Origin: Globodera rostochiensis
Taxonomy: Eukaryota > Nematoda > Chromadorea > Rhabditida > Heteroderidae
NCBI GenBank assembly: GCA_018350325.1
Contig: JAEVLN010000007.1
Span: 2,657,856 to 2,721,855 of the forward strand
Reading direction: 5' to 3'
Length of the DNA stretch: 64,000 nt
Shown here: positions 11,483 through 22,600 of the stretch, in pieces
Position numbering within the stretch: the first letter of the stretch is position 1
Layout: every line of letters begins with the position of its first letter
Translations under genes and position numbers: made by a program
Notes under the pieces: model-generated
What the model was told of the DNA's origin: nothing
Databases searched by the model: none
Seen by the model: the letters and a program-made list of their open reading frames with translations, nothing else

Positions 11483-12290
11483 AAATTCAGAGATTAAATG
11501 AGCGCAAAAATTGGCCAATTTTCTAAACATTTGCTTTACAGACCGAACTAAATCGGGACCCTTAATTTTGACCAGCAGCACTATTTTCAATTAAAATTTT
11601 ACTCTCTTTTTTGATAAATCTTTTGTTTTGTCCTTATTCAAAAAAGGGCATAGAATCAGTTGTGGAACTTTTATGCCGAACATTTAGCGATATAAAGTGC
11701 CAGATTTGAATTCGGACTAGATAGGCAAATCGACAAAACCCACTTTAGCAAAATTATGATAAATTTATTTAAAATTTTTGGGTTTTATGCGATTCCAAAT
11801 TGTTTTCTTTGATAAATAATTGAATTTAATTAACAGACACTGGCTATGGCAAAATAGAAAAATTAATTTGGCCAGACTTCAATAAACAAATTGAATTATT
11901 TGAAAGAAATGTACTTTTTTAAATAAAAAAATTTGATTTATGTGGTCTCAATAAATAAATTAGGCCCAGGTGTTAATTTTCATATGCCACATTTAAAGAA
12001 AAAGGTTCATAATTATTTGTGCCGAATGGCAAAAAGTCCGGTAGGCAAACATTGGAAAAAAATGTCCGATAGTGGGAAAACAACATAAGGTCCGATTCAA
12101 TGGCTCCCTCCAAAATTCCCAGAAGAAGCACATCGAAGACAAAAAAAAATTTTTTTTTACCTGGCTCTAATAAAATTTTACCAAAACTCGAGACCGAGAC
12201 AAGACTCCAAAAAATCCGAGACTTTTAAAAACCCTAGATCAAGCCCGGGTTATTAATCCAAAAAGTTTGGTATCTTTTTTTAATTTTTGC
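11483..12290. other. Intergenic with local word repeats, no gene seen
   Basis: AT-rich. Near 12180-12240 there are repeats of CCGAGAC-like words (also at 61310-61400), and at 12300-12370 repeats of AATCCCGATCCCGG, related to 40490-40630. No coding region is supported. Confidence 0.5.
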
Positions 12291-12436
12291 TTCAAAATTT
12301 CGCAAAACGTAATCCCGACCCCAATCCCGGTTTTTGAAACATCAAAATCCCGATCCCGGCAGGACCGGGATTAAACGGTGTAAAAATGCACCTCAAGAAT
12401 GGGATTTTTGAACAAGATAATGCAGGTGCCCAACCA

Positions 12437-13480
12437 ATATTCTCAGAAAAGTCCTCTTGTGAAATGAGGGAAAAACGAATTTTGAAAAGTGCCGGGCCGA
12501 GCATTGCGCGTCTATTCGCCGCCGAAGGCTCTTTCCCATTTTGATGGCATTTTTCGTCCGCCCAGCGAAGTGCCTAATTAAACAAATTAAAATCATTTAA
12601 ATTTGTTTTTTATTTTTTATAAATTTACGGCATTCCAAATTGCAATTTCTTCGCTGATCATCAATTCGTCACGGGCCAGAATCTCACACAATAATTTTTG
12701 ATCAATTTGAAAAAACGCTTTCGAGAGGATCAAAACGTTCGCATTCTGGACGATGTGCTCCAAACAACGGCGAGCAAAGAAGTCCCGAAATTTAATTAAA
12801 ATTATATTTAATATACAAACAATTACAGCTAAATGATTAAAAGTAGCCACCTCTTCTCCAAGGAAGCGAGCGCGGTCAAGCGCGAAAAAGAACTTTGCTA
12901 AGCTTCCCTATGGGAAAGTTCACACACGTTTTGATCAGTCCGGCCACGTCATATTTTTTGGTATTTTAAATGAATATTAAAAATGAAAAATCGATTAGAT
13001 GAAAAATTGTAAAAATTCGATTTTAATTCGTGCTCATAAATTAAAATATAAAAAATCGTAGTTTTTTCTGACCGGCGTAAAGCACAGAAATTGCATTGTC
13101 TCCGTTCAGTCCACTCAAATCATCGGCGTAAATGAAGCTGAGCATCACCTTGAACGCCCCCGCCTCCACCTCGACGGGCTTAACTTCTTTAACTAAAATT
13201 TATTTTCAAATTTTAAACAAAATTTTGAAACACCGGTGCCAACTGCGGCGGATTTTGCGTTTTCCTCGTCAAAACGGAACATTGCCACAAAAACGTCAGA
13301 GGCCACCAAGCGGTTTTTCTTAAAATTCACCCGCATAAAGCACAGAATTTGCATTGTCTCCGTTCGTCCACTCAAATCATCGGCGTAAATGAAGGCTAAC
13401 ATCGCCTTGAACACGCCCACCTACATGTCCGGCATCTTCACATCTTCATCGCCAAAACGGAACATTGCCTAAAAAACGTC
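12437..13480 (-). pseudogene. BTB-BACK gene remnants (minus)
   Basis: On minus, exons matching the BTB-BACK genes at 46.9 and 50.0 kb can be read: ~13480-13330 and again ~13320-13075 (partial repeats containing MFRFDEENAKSA and [17 protein letters not shown]), ~12781-12628 BACK exon ([13 protein letters not shown] and EEIAIWNAV), and 12573-12437 ([13 protein letters not shown] and MLGPALFKIRFSL). The exon encoding the [18 protein letters not shown] segment is missing and the BTB exon is partly duplicated. The locus is therefore rearranged and probably non-functional. BTB domains mediate dimerisation and often cullin-3 binding; nothing here shows a specific partner. Confidence 0.7.
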
Positions 13481-13499
13481 GGAGGCTTTCGTTTTGATC

Positions 13500-13608
13500 C
13501 TCTCGGAAGCGTTTTTGCAAATTGATCAGTTGTGCGAGATTTTGGACAGTGACAAGCTGATCATCAACGACGAACTTACAATTTGGAATGCCGTAAAAAC
13601 ATTTTTTT
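13500..13608 (+). pseudogene. Isolated BACK-domain exon (plus)
   Basis: Reads AFLQIDQLCEILDSDKLI then INDELTIWNAV in the opposite orientation to the neighbouring remnants, so two copies were fused head to head or inverted. A downstream stretch at 13630-13680 matches the intron just before the last exon of the gene at 50-52 kb (CAGTTTGAATTTTAAAATGC). Confidence 0.6.
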
Positions 13609-13955
13609 GTATAATATATATTTATTCGTGGGTGGACATTTTTCGTTGGACAGTTTGAATTTTAAAATGCCAAATCTAGCTAAACCCTCACCGTCGTTCT
13701 CATATTGCTTTACCCATTTTCATGTTACTCTATTCTCATAGCAGGCCATCATTTCACATAATTCGGATAATTGTTTCTCTAAATTCTGATCTTCTCATGT
13801 TTTTTTACTCTCTTGCCGATGTTTAATTTACATATTTGTAATCATTTTTATCATATTTGTAACCTTCTAATATGTACTTATGACTCTTGATTTCGGATCT
13901 CGTTGTTATTTTTCTTTGATTTTACCAAGTTCTACTTTTGTCCTTATTTTCACAA

Positions 13956-14165
13956 AGATGGCATGGTGCCAAAAGAAATGAGTTTTTCATCCGATGGTTG
14001 CAAAATCGGGGTACCATTTGCCCAGTCAGCTGATTGAAAAAATGTATTGCGAAATTACCGCTGAAAACCTTTATGATTCGAAAAAAACCGGTTTCCTATA
14101 TCCGGAATAAAAAGCAAACCGGTCTTCTATTTCCGGAATTATGTTTGACGGTTCAAATTGGTTTT
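13956..14165 (+). repeat. Shared flank block plus short CCGGTTTCC repeat
   Basis: GATGGCATGGTGCCAAAAGA, TTTTTCATCCGATGGTTGC and two to three AACCGGTTTCCTATATCCGG-like words. The same order is found at 48124-48705, where the word is expanded about nine-fold. Both lie just downstream of BTB-BACK sequences, which suggests the flank travelled with the gene copies. Confidence 0.75.
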
Positions 14166-15400
14166 TCTGCTGACCATCAAAAAATGATGCTTTTTTGCTA
14201 GCCAAATGATGTTTTCTAATTTTTGACTCAATTTGTTAAAAGATTTGAAACTAAATTGTAGAATGGTAACAAAAAAACGACGAAATAATCACAAATAAAT
14301 TTAATTAATTGGTTGATGTAACCCTTTTGTTTGTAACTGAAAAATAACGGTGTTTCAAAATCCAAAAATTCGGTTCGATCCGGATATCCACAAGTTACTG
14401 CCGTTTCAATAAAATATTGTAATTTTATTTATTTTTACCAGGAAGATAACACAATTTTATAATGCCAATTAAATGTTCCGCGGCAAAATAACATCCCTGA
14501 TATTGAGTGTAGTGAAAAAGTAAATATAAATCTTTTGCTTATTTAAAAAAATGAAAAAATTTTAAGGGAAAAATGAGCATAAATCTTTGACGTACCTTAA
14601 ACCGTGATGGTCGAATTTTAATAATAATTAACATTCACAATTATAAGCATTAAACAAACATTATAATTCCAAATAATGGTTGATGAGTCCAAAATTCTAG
14701 AGCATAAATCTTATAATCAGAGACTTAATTCTGCCTGCTGTGTCTCAGTGGTTGTGTTGTTGTTATCCTCCACAGCCTTTCCCAAGTTCGGATCCTCTGT
14801 CTTTAATGGAGTTTTGAAACGAAAGCCGATGATGAAAAAATGGAATTACCGTTTGACCGTTAATGAAACAAACTCCTAGCGGCTTACCAGACACTGAGGC
14901 TTTTTCTGCTGAAATCCTTTTTTGTTTCAGGCAAAACGAGTCCAAATATTAGAGAATTTATATTTCTCTTTATTTTCTGAGATACGGGAGGGAATTTTTT
15001 CTGATTTCAAAATTTGCCGGAATTACGGATCCGGGCTTTTTTTGGCATCCGGTTACGCCCCTTATATGGACATATTGCAACCAAATTTTAAAAATACTAA
15101 AACCCAAATTCATTTTATTATTTTGTTCAAAAGTTTCTTGGAAATATGTCGCCCCAGGGTTCTTTCTTTCTGCTGCTGGCCATTCTCCAAGAAGAATTTA
15201 ACTGCAATTAGAAAATGCCAAAAATCAAAGTAAATAAAAAGTGCATTTCAATTTTATACATACGAAATAGCTTTTTGCTGGTAATAAAAAATGTGTTTAA
15301 ATCAGGGGTGCCAACAAAAATTTTGCGAACTCAACATTCTTGTCATAAAATATGGGAATGATTTGTAAATGCCAAAAGATAATGGAACAACAATAAAAAG
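14166..15400. other. Intergenic, no gene seen
   Basis: AT-rich DNA with a hairpin-family flank (TTTTTGACTCAATTTGTTAA at about 14222) and short overlapping frames at 14676-15233 that lack any recognised domain. Nothing can be supported as a gene. Confidence 0.45.
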
Positions 15401-15505
15401 ATCGAACAATAACTAAGGCTCACAACTTCACAGGTCATCTGAATGGCCGTTAAGTTAATTCAGTTGGTAGCTGAAAAAAAAAATCAAAAATTCAATTGTG
15501 AAAAC

Positions 15506-15832
15506 TCAAATTTTCAAAAAAAAAATCCTTATTATATAAAAATTTAACAAATTAGTGTCTTTTCTGAAGAACAAAAATTTGGAGAGACCAGCCGTTCCTA
15601 TTTTGCCCAATTTCTTACAAACCCAGCAATTTTTTGAAAATTCTGGGATCGGTATTTGTCCAGCAAATCTAAAGTGCCGATTTTTAACAATTTCCGATAT
15701 CTCATTGTAAAAAATGTTTTGAAAATTGAAGATGTCCCCGCGCTTGTTTATTATTTTCCCCCTGAGTGATCCTCTTCTCGCGAGCTTCTCCCACTTGAAA
15801 TGAATGGTGACATATGCCCCCGCGTTATGCAT
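15506..15832 (-). CDS. Downstream conserved block of family, copy 2
   Basis: Open on minus throughout: HFKWEKLARRGSLRGKIINK, then RGDIFNFQNIF, YNEISEIVKN and FSKNCWVCKKLGK. It matches the block downstream of copies 1 and 3, in which the same residues are interrupted by stops or a frameshift. The final exon seen in copy 3 (FVLKVGEKLHFW) was not found here. Whether it is a separate gene or 3' exons of copy 2 cannot be decided by eye. Confidence 0.45.
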   Translation of the reverse strand: MHNAGAYVTIHFKWEKLARRGSLRGKIINKRGDIFNFQNIFYNEISEIVKNRHFRFAGQIPIPEFSKNCWVCKKLGKIGTAGLSKFLFFRKDTNLLNFYIIRIFFLKI

Positions 15833-15879
15833 TTTTAATTTAAAGGCACAGAAGCGAAATTTATTAATAAAATTTTAAA

Positions 15880-17696
15880 AAGCCAAAAAAAAACTTGCCA
15901 AAGGTGCTTGCTTTTTTCCCCGCCTCCTCTTTTTCTCTGTTTTTCATCTCATCGTACAGCACCTAAAAATTGAGTGTGGACTTGTCAATTTGTTGGAGGC
16001 TGTTCGGCGATCAAAATTTCCCGCGACTTAAAACTCCCCAAGACTGAGGCCCCCGAGATTTGCTTGACTCAAAGCCCCCAAAAATACCCCCAGATTTTTT
16101 TTGACCCCACAGATCGAAACACTCGTGCTTAAATTTAATTATAGTTCACCTTTGCTTCCTTCAGCACGCCAAGCAGTTCACTCCACTTCACAAGCGCTTT
16201 GTTTTTGCCATCCGCGTGATAATAGCTTAGACCGTCGACCGAATAAGGAAATGAAGCCCATTCCATGCTCAAATTCTCAGCAAATTCCTCCAAGGTCACT
16301 TTGATGTCGCCCTTATGCTTAATCACTTCGATATTTTCCTCAGTCACTTTGATCTTGCCCTCGTGCTTAGTCACTATGAAGCGCTTCTTAGTCACTGTTA
16401 ATGTTTCATTCATAAGTGTTTTATTCAAAAAGTCATCAAAATGCCTCCTATGCAACAATTTACAGGCCAGAAAGTCCTGAAAATGATAAAAAAATATGTG
16501 TATAAATATGTTTGGATTAGCCAAGAAATTGTATCAATCGAACAATATTTGGTGTCTATTTTGGCATTTTTAGTGCTTATTTTGGGGAGGGGGGTTTTTA
16601 GCGGCGGCCTATTTCGCGTTTTTTGTCTTAAAAATGCCCCAGCCCTAATTATGTGAAGTAAATTATTATTTCGTTTAAATAATCATTTCACCTGAACTTT
16701 AGGGCTGAAAGGAACGTTCGCCAATCCGTGTTTTTCCACCAATGGCGCCAGTGTATTTCTGATGAATTGGTATGCCCCAACCGCGTTTGAGGGGTATACA
16801 CTGCTCCTTAAGCATCGAAAATAAGAAAATGGCGGTAAAATCAAAACGGCTCCCCGGCAAAACGTCAACAATCACCGATGCCACATTTGCGTCTGTCGAA
16901 TTCTTAATGGTCAGACAAAATCCCCCCTCCTCATTTTCAGAAAATAAAGGTCGAAAAAAAGATATTTCAATGGGTTTTCGGGGTCGTAGAATAAAAGCTG
17001 ACTTTTTCTTGTACCAAAAATGCAACACTTTTATAAATTATTGACGTTTGTTCGGCCAATTGTTCAAATTCGGGTTCGGGGTTTGACATACGCAAAAACG
17101 GAGTTCAAATTCTTGCCAAATTTTGTACAATTTTTTAAGCTTTTTGTATAAAAGGGAATGAATAGGGCGCCGTACGAACAGACAGACCCCCTAAGATGAA
17201 ACCTGGGAAAAAATTTCGGAGTTCTGGTCTGAGAGCATTTGAGGTTTGACCGGGATGGATTTGGACGAATCCCACCCTGGCGCCCAAAGTATCGCTCATG
17301 AAATAAAATGAATATTTACGTGTCGGGCGGTCGATACACAATGTCGTAATCTTCTTTCGATATTTTTTTCTCCTTCATCAATTTGTCGATAACGCTTTTT
17401 GCCTCTTTACTTTGGGCTTTAATCCGCTCGAATTCCGCTTCCGACCACTTATTTGCCTTCTTCAGGCGATTCAGTGAGGCTTCGTTTTGTATACACAGTG
17501 GAAATTTCCCCAAAAACTTTTCTTGGAAGTCCAACACTTTCGCACATGGCAATTTGTCGATTGAATCCACGCCGTAAACTTCCTTCAAAATGGCCGGATT
17601 CAGTCTATTCGCAGCCCCCTGTGTCTTCTTAAATGACTCTCTCCTTTCTTCCGCCGTAGCGCCTTCGGGCACGACGGGCACGACCATGACAATCAC
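15880..17696 (-). CDS. Unknown multi-exon family, copy 2 (most complete)
   Basis: On minus. Exon 1 (17696-17320) starts MIVMVVPVVPEGATAEERRE and ends VYRPPD at a GTAAAT donor. Exon 2 (~16932-16692) contains GAYQFIRNTLAPLVEKHGLA and ends SPKVQ at CAG|GTGAAA. Exon 3 (16476-~16143) starts DFLACKLLHRRHFDDF and carries a near-repeat of V.KH.GDIKVTEE.IE units, then LSMEWASF and LSYYHADG. The last exon (~15955-15890) is the charged tail VLYDEMKNREKEEA. Within exon 2 two frames are open for ~40 codons; the frame leading into the donor was chosen because copy 3 conserves it. The function is unknown and there is no known domain. The short hydrophobic start is too weak to call a signal peptide. Confidence 0.6.
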
Positions 17697-18095
17697 TCCG
17701 TACGCCCTAAAGCAAATTTTTAACCAAAAATAAAATTGCCTAAAATAAAAATAGCGTTTTTAATCAGCAGTATATAACAACAACAAAAACCTTAATAATT
17801 CTATTAAACTATATACATTTTTGAGATTAATAATTAAAAAGTTGGCATCAAAATGCTCAAAAGGACCATGCTAACGTAAACACCGTTTAAAGCTTAACAC
17901 TAAAAATATGCATAAATGCTTATAAACCATGCCCTGGCGATGCCATTTCAGTAAAAAATTAATTATCATGTGTTAGCAACAAATTTTGATCAATAAATTT
18001 TTTAAATAAGTTAGGAATGTTGGCATTTGTCAGTTTTCTTCCTAATGATGTACACCAATAAATGTGCCAAACCGAAATTCTTGAACCTTAAAATC
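17697..18095. other. Intergenic between family copy 2 and the Maverick
   Basis: AT-rich with no open frame of note. The last bases are the original right-hand continuation of the locus interrupted by the Maverick (its other side resumes at 30746). Confidence 0.6.
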
Positions 18096-18101
18096 GATAT
18101 C
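18096..18101. repeat. Target-site duplication, left (GATATC)
   Basis: GATATC directly precedes the AG terminus and is repeated at 30740-30745. It is palindromic, so it also extends the apparent inverted repeat by six bases. Confidence 0.9.
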
Positions 18102-18410
18102 AGCAGAATAGGGCCAAGATTTCCGTTCCAAAATTCTCGACGTGTCTAACCCTTCCCTCTCTCCCAAGCCCTCACCCCCTACCCCTTTCCGCACACCCCC
18201 CCCCCCCCCCTTCCCTCCATCCCGAGCCAACACCTCCCTCCCTCCCTCCCAACCCGTCCCCCCCCCCATCCCCCACCTTCCCTCCCTCCCGGGAAAGCCA
18301 AATAAGCGCCAAACTTTTAAAGGAAAAGACATACAGATATTGAGGCCGGCTGAGCGCCAGATTTAAATGTTTGAAAAGGTACCGATCTGACCCTAAATCA
18401 TGCCCCAAAA
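18102..18410. repeat. Maverick terminal inverted repeat, left
   Basis: About 309 bp, ending at CATGCCCCAAAA. It matches 30436-30739 in reverse complement with few substitutions (for example AAATGTTTG against AAATGTATG) and different C-run lengths. The middle ~110 bp is almost pure pyrimidine on this strand, a potential triplex or quadruplex former on the other strand. Confidence 0.92.
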
Positions 18411-20316
18411 AACCCGAGCCCCTTCCCCCACCTCCTTCGCCCCTTTCCATACCTCTCAATCCCCAAATCTTGCCACCATCAAAAACACCAACACGTAACG
18501 AGAGCCGCCCCGTTCACAAATAGCCACCGACACCCCACCCCTTTCCGAGCGTTGCCCCCTCCCCATCATCACACTCATCTTCCTCCCCTTCCCCGCACGA
18601 CTCTCACGCGCAAATATCGCATAACGATTAACACCCGTGTAAACTCCACAGCCCGCGCACCCTCTCTCCCTTATCGTCTCTCTTCTTGTTATTAGCAAAG
18701 CACCCGCCATACAAACATCGCACCCCACCCCCATCCTCCCCCGTCTAGCTCCTTTTCCCGCAACGTACACACCCCAATTCCTTTCCCCCACCAACACCAA
18801 AATTCGGGAGCCTACAACCCCCCCCCCAAACATGGCGACAAAAAACATATATGTGCGCTAAAAAACAACCTTCAAAAAAGATTTGGAGGGAAATTAGGTC
18901 AATGACCGCTACCGACACAATTAAGACGTTTTTGGGCGTTTTTTTCCACGCGTCGGGATCATTTGTTTTTCTACCAAACACCTTGGGGAATAAGTCAGAC
19001 ACTATTTAAAAAAGATTATGCAAAAAATTATTCATTATTTTTCACACATACCCCACCCTCCCCAAATCCCGACACACACTCACAAACTAAACCGATGGCT
19101 CATTCGGATAAACGCTATGAGGTAAACTTAGGGGGACTAATTATATTAACCAGAGCTCTCTATAGGTGGAAAAAGTCCTGGCTGCGAAAAGGGTAGCAGG
19201 TGTACAATACTATCTTATTAAATGGAAGGTATAAATTTTGTCTATTATTAGCATTTGTCGTTTTAATATTAAGAATTATGGGCCCGGCGAAAATTCGTGG
19301 TAACCACAATATATATTATATTTGTCAAAAAACCCGTGTATTAAGGGTCCCTTTTTTCGACTGTTTCTGTAATACAAAAATAGACGAGTTCAGACGTGAG
19401 AATCCTAACATCGAAACAAAAAAACGTTCTCAAACACGAGCATTTTCGTGCCACCTATAAGAATTCCTAATGTACCGGGCATTTGCTTTTGTAGTTTTTT
19501 CAAAAATTTTTTAAACGATAAATAAGAAATAAACAGAGAGTTAATAAAATAAAAAATCTATTTTGATATAATGTGTTTAACAATAAACAAAAAAAAACGA
19601 TAAGACCATATTAAAACAAATGCCATAAATACATAGGATAAAAATAATTGTTGACATTGTTACACTGAGCCGACGTATGCGCAGTAAGAATAAATAATTT
19701 GTTCACATCGCATACCAATAAATGAAAATAGGGGGGTTCTTTTTTGATAAATTTCATTAAACACCCCAAAACATACCCGAGATGTTTTTTTTGGGAATAA
19801 TAAATATCATATAATCTCTTGTTTCATAGGGTTTCCGTCCCATATTCTTTCAATGGGTCCAAGGGGGGGGGGGTTTATTGTCCCGATATTGAACGCGATC
19901 ACGAGCTCAAAATGATGGACGACCAGTGTGCAGAACGAATTGAACATGTTGCGGTAGACGTGGACAGCGAGGTGAGCATTGCTGTTGTTTCTCGAACGGA
20001 GTTTTAATAAATATACTAATTTACATATTTAAGCGTTTTTTCAAAAAGCTTCCACGAGGATCAGGAGGGCGCCCAAATGGATGCGCAACAGCAACAGGCG
20101 GCAACTGGTCAACAAAAGTGCATGACAAACAAACGGCTGGGTGCAGCACTGCGCGGGGATCGGGTGACGTTGAGGGACAAATACCAGAAGTACAAATTGG
20201 CACTTCAAATATAAAACAAAAATTGTTTCGTGACCCGACTGTATTGTCACTTTTGAACCCCTGGGCTGAATAGTCTGATCAGGGATCTGATCGTTTTCTT
20301 TCCCACACATTAACAG
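18411..20316. other. Maverick left interior, mostly non-coding
   Basis: 18411-18850 continues C-rich and pyrimidine-rich (CCCCACC, CCTCCCC words). 18850-19800 is AT-rich. Short frames at 18963-19460 are unassigned. At 19880-19970 a frame reads ERDHELKMMDDQCAERIE up to a GTGAGC donor, and 20052-20210 reads QEGAQMDAQQQQAATGQQ then LRDKYQKYKLA. These may be further decayed exons of the adjacent cyclase fragment, but I cannot match them to a family. Confidence 0.4.
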
Positions 20317-20920
20317 ATTCTGAAGGAGCCCGAGTTCCAATGCATTGAGAAGATCAAAAACCATTGCCACCACGTACATGGCAGCCAGCGGGCTCACCGG
20401 CAGCTCCACAGGCAACAGCCACGTGGTAGCGGTGGTGAACTTTGCGCTCGCGCTGTTCGGCGGGCCGGAGGAGTTAAACGAGAATTCATCTGGCAATTTC
20501 AACCTCCATATTGGTAGGGGTGAGCATTTGTTCAACTACAGAAGGGTTCTGATCAGCATAAATTTTTACATCTTTAAAGACGTCGGCCCGGTGGTGGTGG
20601 GAGTGATCGGCACAGAGAAGCCGCATTACGATATTTGGGGGAATATGGTTAATGTTGCCAGACGAATATGTACCCGGCAGGGATTCCGGGACCAATTCAG
20701 GTAGAGTTATTGGAAAAAATCGCTAAAAAAATTATATTCGACCATCACTTTAAAAGGTAACGGATGAGACAAAGCAAATTTTGGAGCGCGAAGGCTTCCA
20801 CTCGAGTGCCATGGCGAAATCACCGTCAAGGCAAAGGACTGACGACCACCTTTTTGCTGAGGCAGCGGAAGGGCGCGGCGCGGCTGCGCGGAGGCGACGG
20901 TCCAGCGCAATTCCGTCGAT
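20317..20920 (+). pseudogene. Adenylate cyclase C2 catalytic-domain fragment inside the Maverick
   Basis: Exon-like pieces match the class III adenylyl cyclase C2 region of membrane cyclases in the right order: 20317-20513 (ILKEPEFQCIEKIK then TIATTYMAASGLTGS), 20580-20700 (DVGPVVVGVIGTEKPHYDIW then GNMVNVARRI), and 20757-20870 (VTDETKQILEREGF, then CHGEITVK and KGLTTTFLL). Splice-like ends (G|GTAGGG, AAAG|A, CAG|GTAGAG) survive. There are frame breaks at the AAAAACC run near 20350, after VARRI near 20665, and twice after EREGF. Only the 3' part of a cyclase is present. Known cyclases use this fold to make cAMP; this copy cannot encode a whole enzyme. It most likely represents captured host sequence. 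Confidence 0.82.
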
Positions 20921-22600
20921 GAACCAGCAGAGCCATGGCCAATGGGCTGATGGACGGAGGGGCGTGCAGAATTTTGGGGGGGGGGGGGGTAAACCTCATG
21001 GAAATTCACACATTTTATTGTTTATATGTCTGTGAAAAAGTACAAAAATCCCTACAGATTTATCCGGCAATGCTTCTTCACACATAAATCCATACGAGTG
21101 ACTGTCTGTTCTCATCCTGTCCATTAATTCACATAATTTTCACAATAAAATTTCACGACCAAAGAAACGTTTCAATGGCGCACCGTTGATAAGAAATATT
21201 AAATTGCGAATTTTGCTTTTAAATAAAAAGATATTTATATATTTGGAATTTGAGAACTAAAAATGCAACTTCGAGCAAAAAATATTCTAAATAACGGGGT
21301 AACGAATAGAAAATATTAAACACTGCCAATCTATTTTGAACATGGCCAGTGAAATGGTAAACAATACGGCGGCCCATAACTTCCTTCATTCTGGTCCGAT
21401 TTGCTCATTTTTATGTCAATTGGAAGGTCTGTACGCCTGCTTCTGTTTCCGTCCCATTAAAATACCTATTCATAGTGATCAGCGTTTAAGCTAGGCATGT
21501 GTACTAAAAAATTCCATAAAAATCCATAGAAACAAAAAAGAAATGAAAATATTGGCCAAAAATGCGGAAGATGGCACGTTAAACAGGACAAAAAAAGAAG
21601 CGCATTAATCCCGGCGATGTATCAAGGCTTATGACACACCTTACGTATAAATTTGAAGTCCGGAAACCGCGCAAGTTCATGGAGGTAGAAAATGATAATT
21701 ACCTAATTTAATTCCAATTCTTCCCCATTCAAAAATTCTTTTTTTCTCCAACAACCATGGTCTGGATGTGCTGAGTTTTACGCTTCGTCGTGAGTGCCCT
21801 TCCGACCAACCTTATTGTACTAAAATCATTTGCAAAACAGGTTGAAAGCTGATAATTTATATGCTCAAAAAATGATAAAACACACAAAATATAAATCGGA
21901 TTTGGATTATATTTGCTTAATAATTTGTCTTTCTACAAGATCCTGGACTTGACTAAAACAAATTTATATTTAAAATACAATAATTACGATTCACTGTTAC
22001 TAGAGACCCGGGGGTTAATATTTCAAAAATTAATAAGGTATTCCCCCCCCCCTCTCAGTTTGTGGGGGTTACAACACATAATTTCATATTCAAAAGGGGG
22101 CGCGGGTCTCAACATTCACAGACCATTATTTCTCAAACAATGACCGTCTATGTGCGAGCCAACTGTCACATGTCTTATACCTATCAATCAAAATTTCCAA
22201 TTTCTCCATCGGTGCCAAGCATTTATTGTGCAAGAGACCGATCCCTCCACTGGTCATTAGTCACCCATCAATCAAAATGCCCTCTTTTTGCCCACCTTTT
22301 GCTATTTCTATGCAAAATATGGAGACAATTTTGCCCAACTGTCACCCGTTTTCAAAAAAACCTATCAATCAAATTTCGCAAAATGTTTGGTCGCCGGTGG
22401 GCAATGCCCGCGTGCCAGTCACCAGATGGCACGAGAATTTATCTTCTCTCTATGTACACCGCTTCGCCACGCCTATCCCATTTTCCATCGGCCTAAGCCC
22501 CGCCTATCCCATAATTTTCCTTGTAAGGAGGGCATTTGAGGTTCCTCCTCACTCTTACGTCGGCAGTTCAGTCAAGAAAAAAATATTTGAATCTTATTTA
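20921..22600. other. Maverick interior, no supported gene
   Basis: AT-rich DNA with a G run at 20978-20989. At 22150-22400 there are imperfect repeats of CCTATCAATCAAAATTTCC near GTCAC words, upstream of the 22601 ORF. The frame that runs 22226-22600 in phase with that ORF has repeat-like content and is not counted as coding. This is where capsid or ATPase genes might be expected in a full Polinton, and none was seen. Confidence 0.5.

Noticed and set aside
18042..18848. Several Pro- or Gly-rich frames over the left Maverick end
   Set aside because: They lie in the pyrimidine-rich terminal repeat and its extension, and frames change with C-run length.
22062..22600. 5' extension of the 22601 ORF to 22226 and an overlapping frame from 22062
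   Set aside because: The extra segment is made of imperfect ATCAATCAAAAT repeats; the ATG at 22601 marks the change to protein-like codon use.
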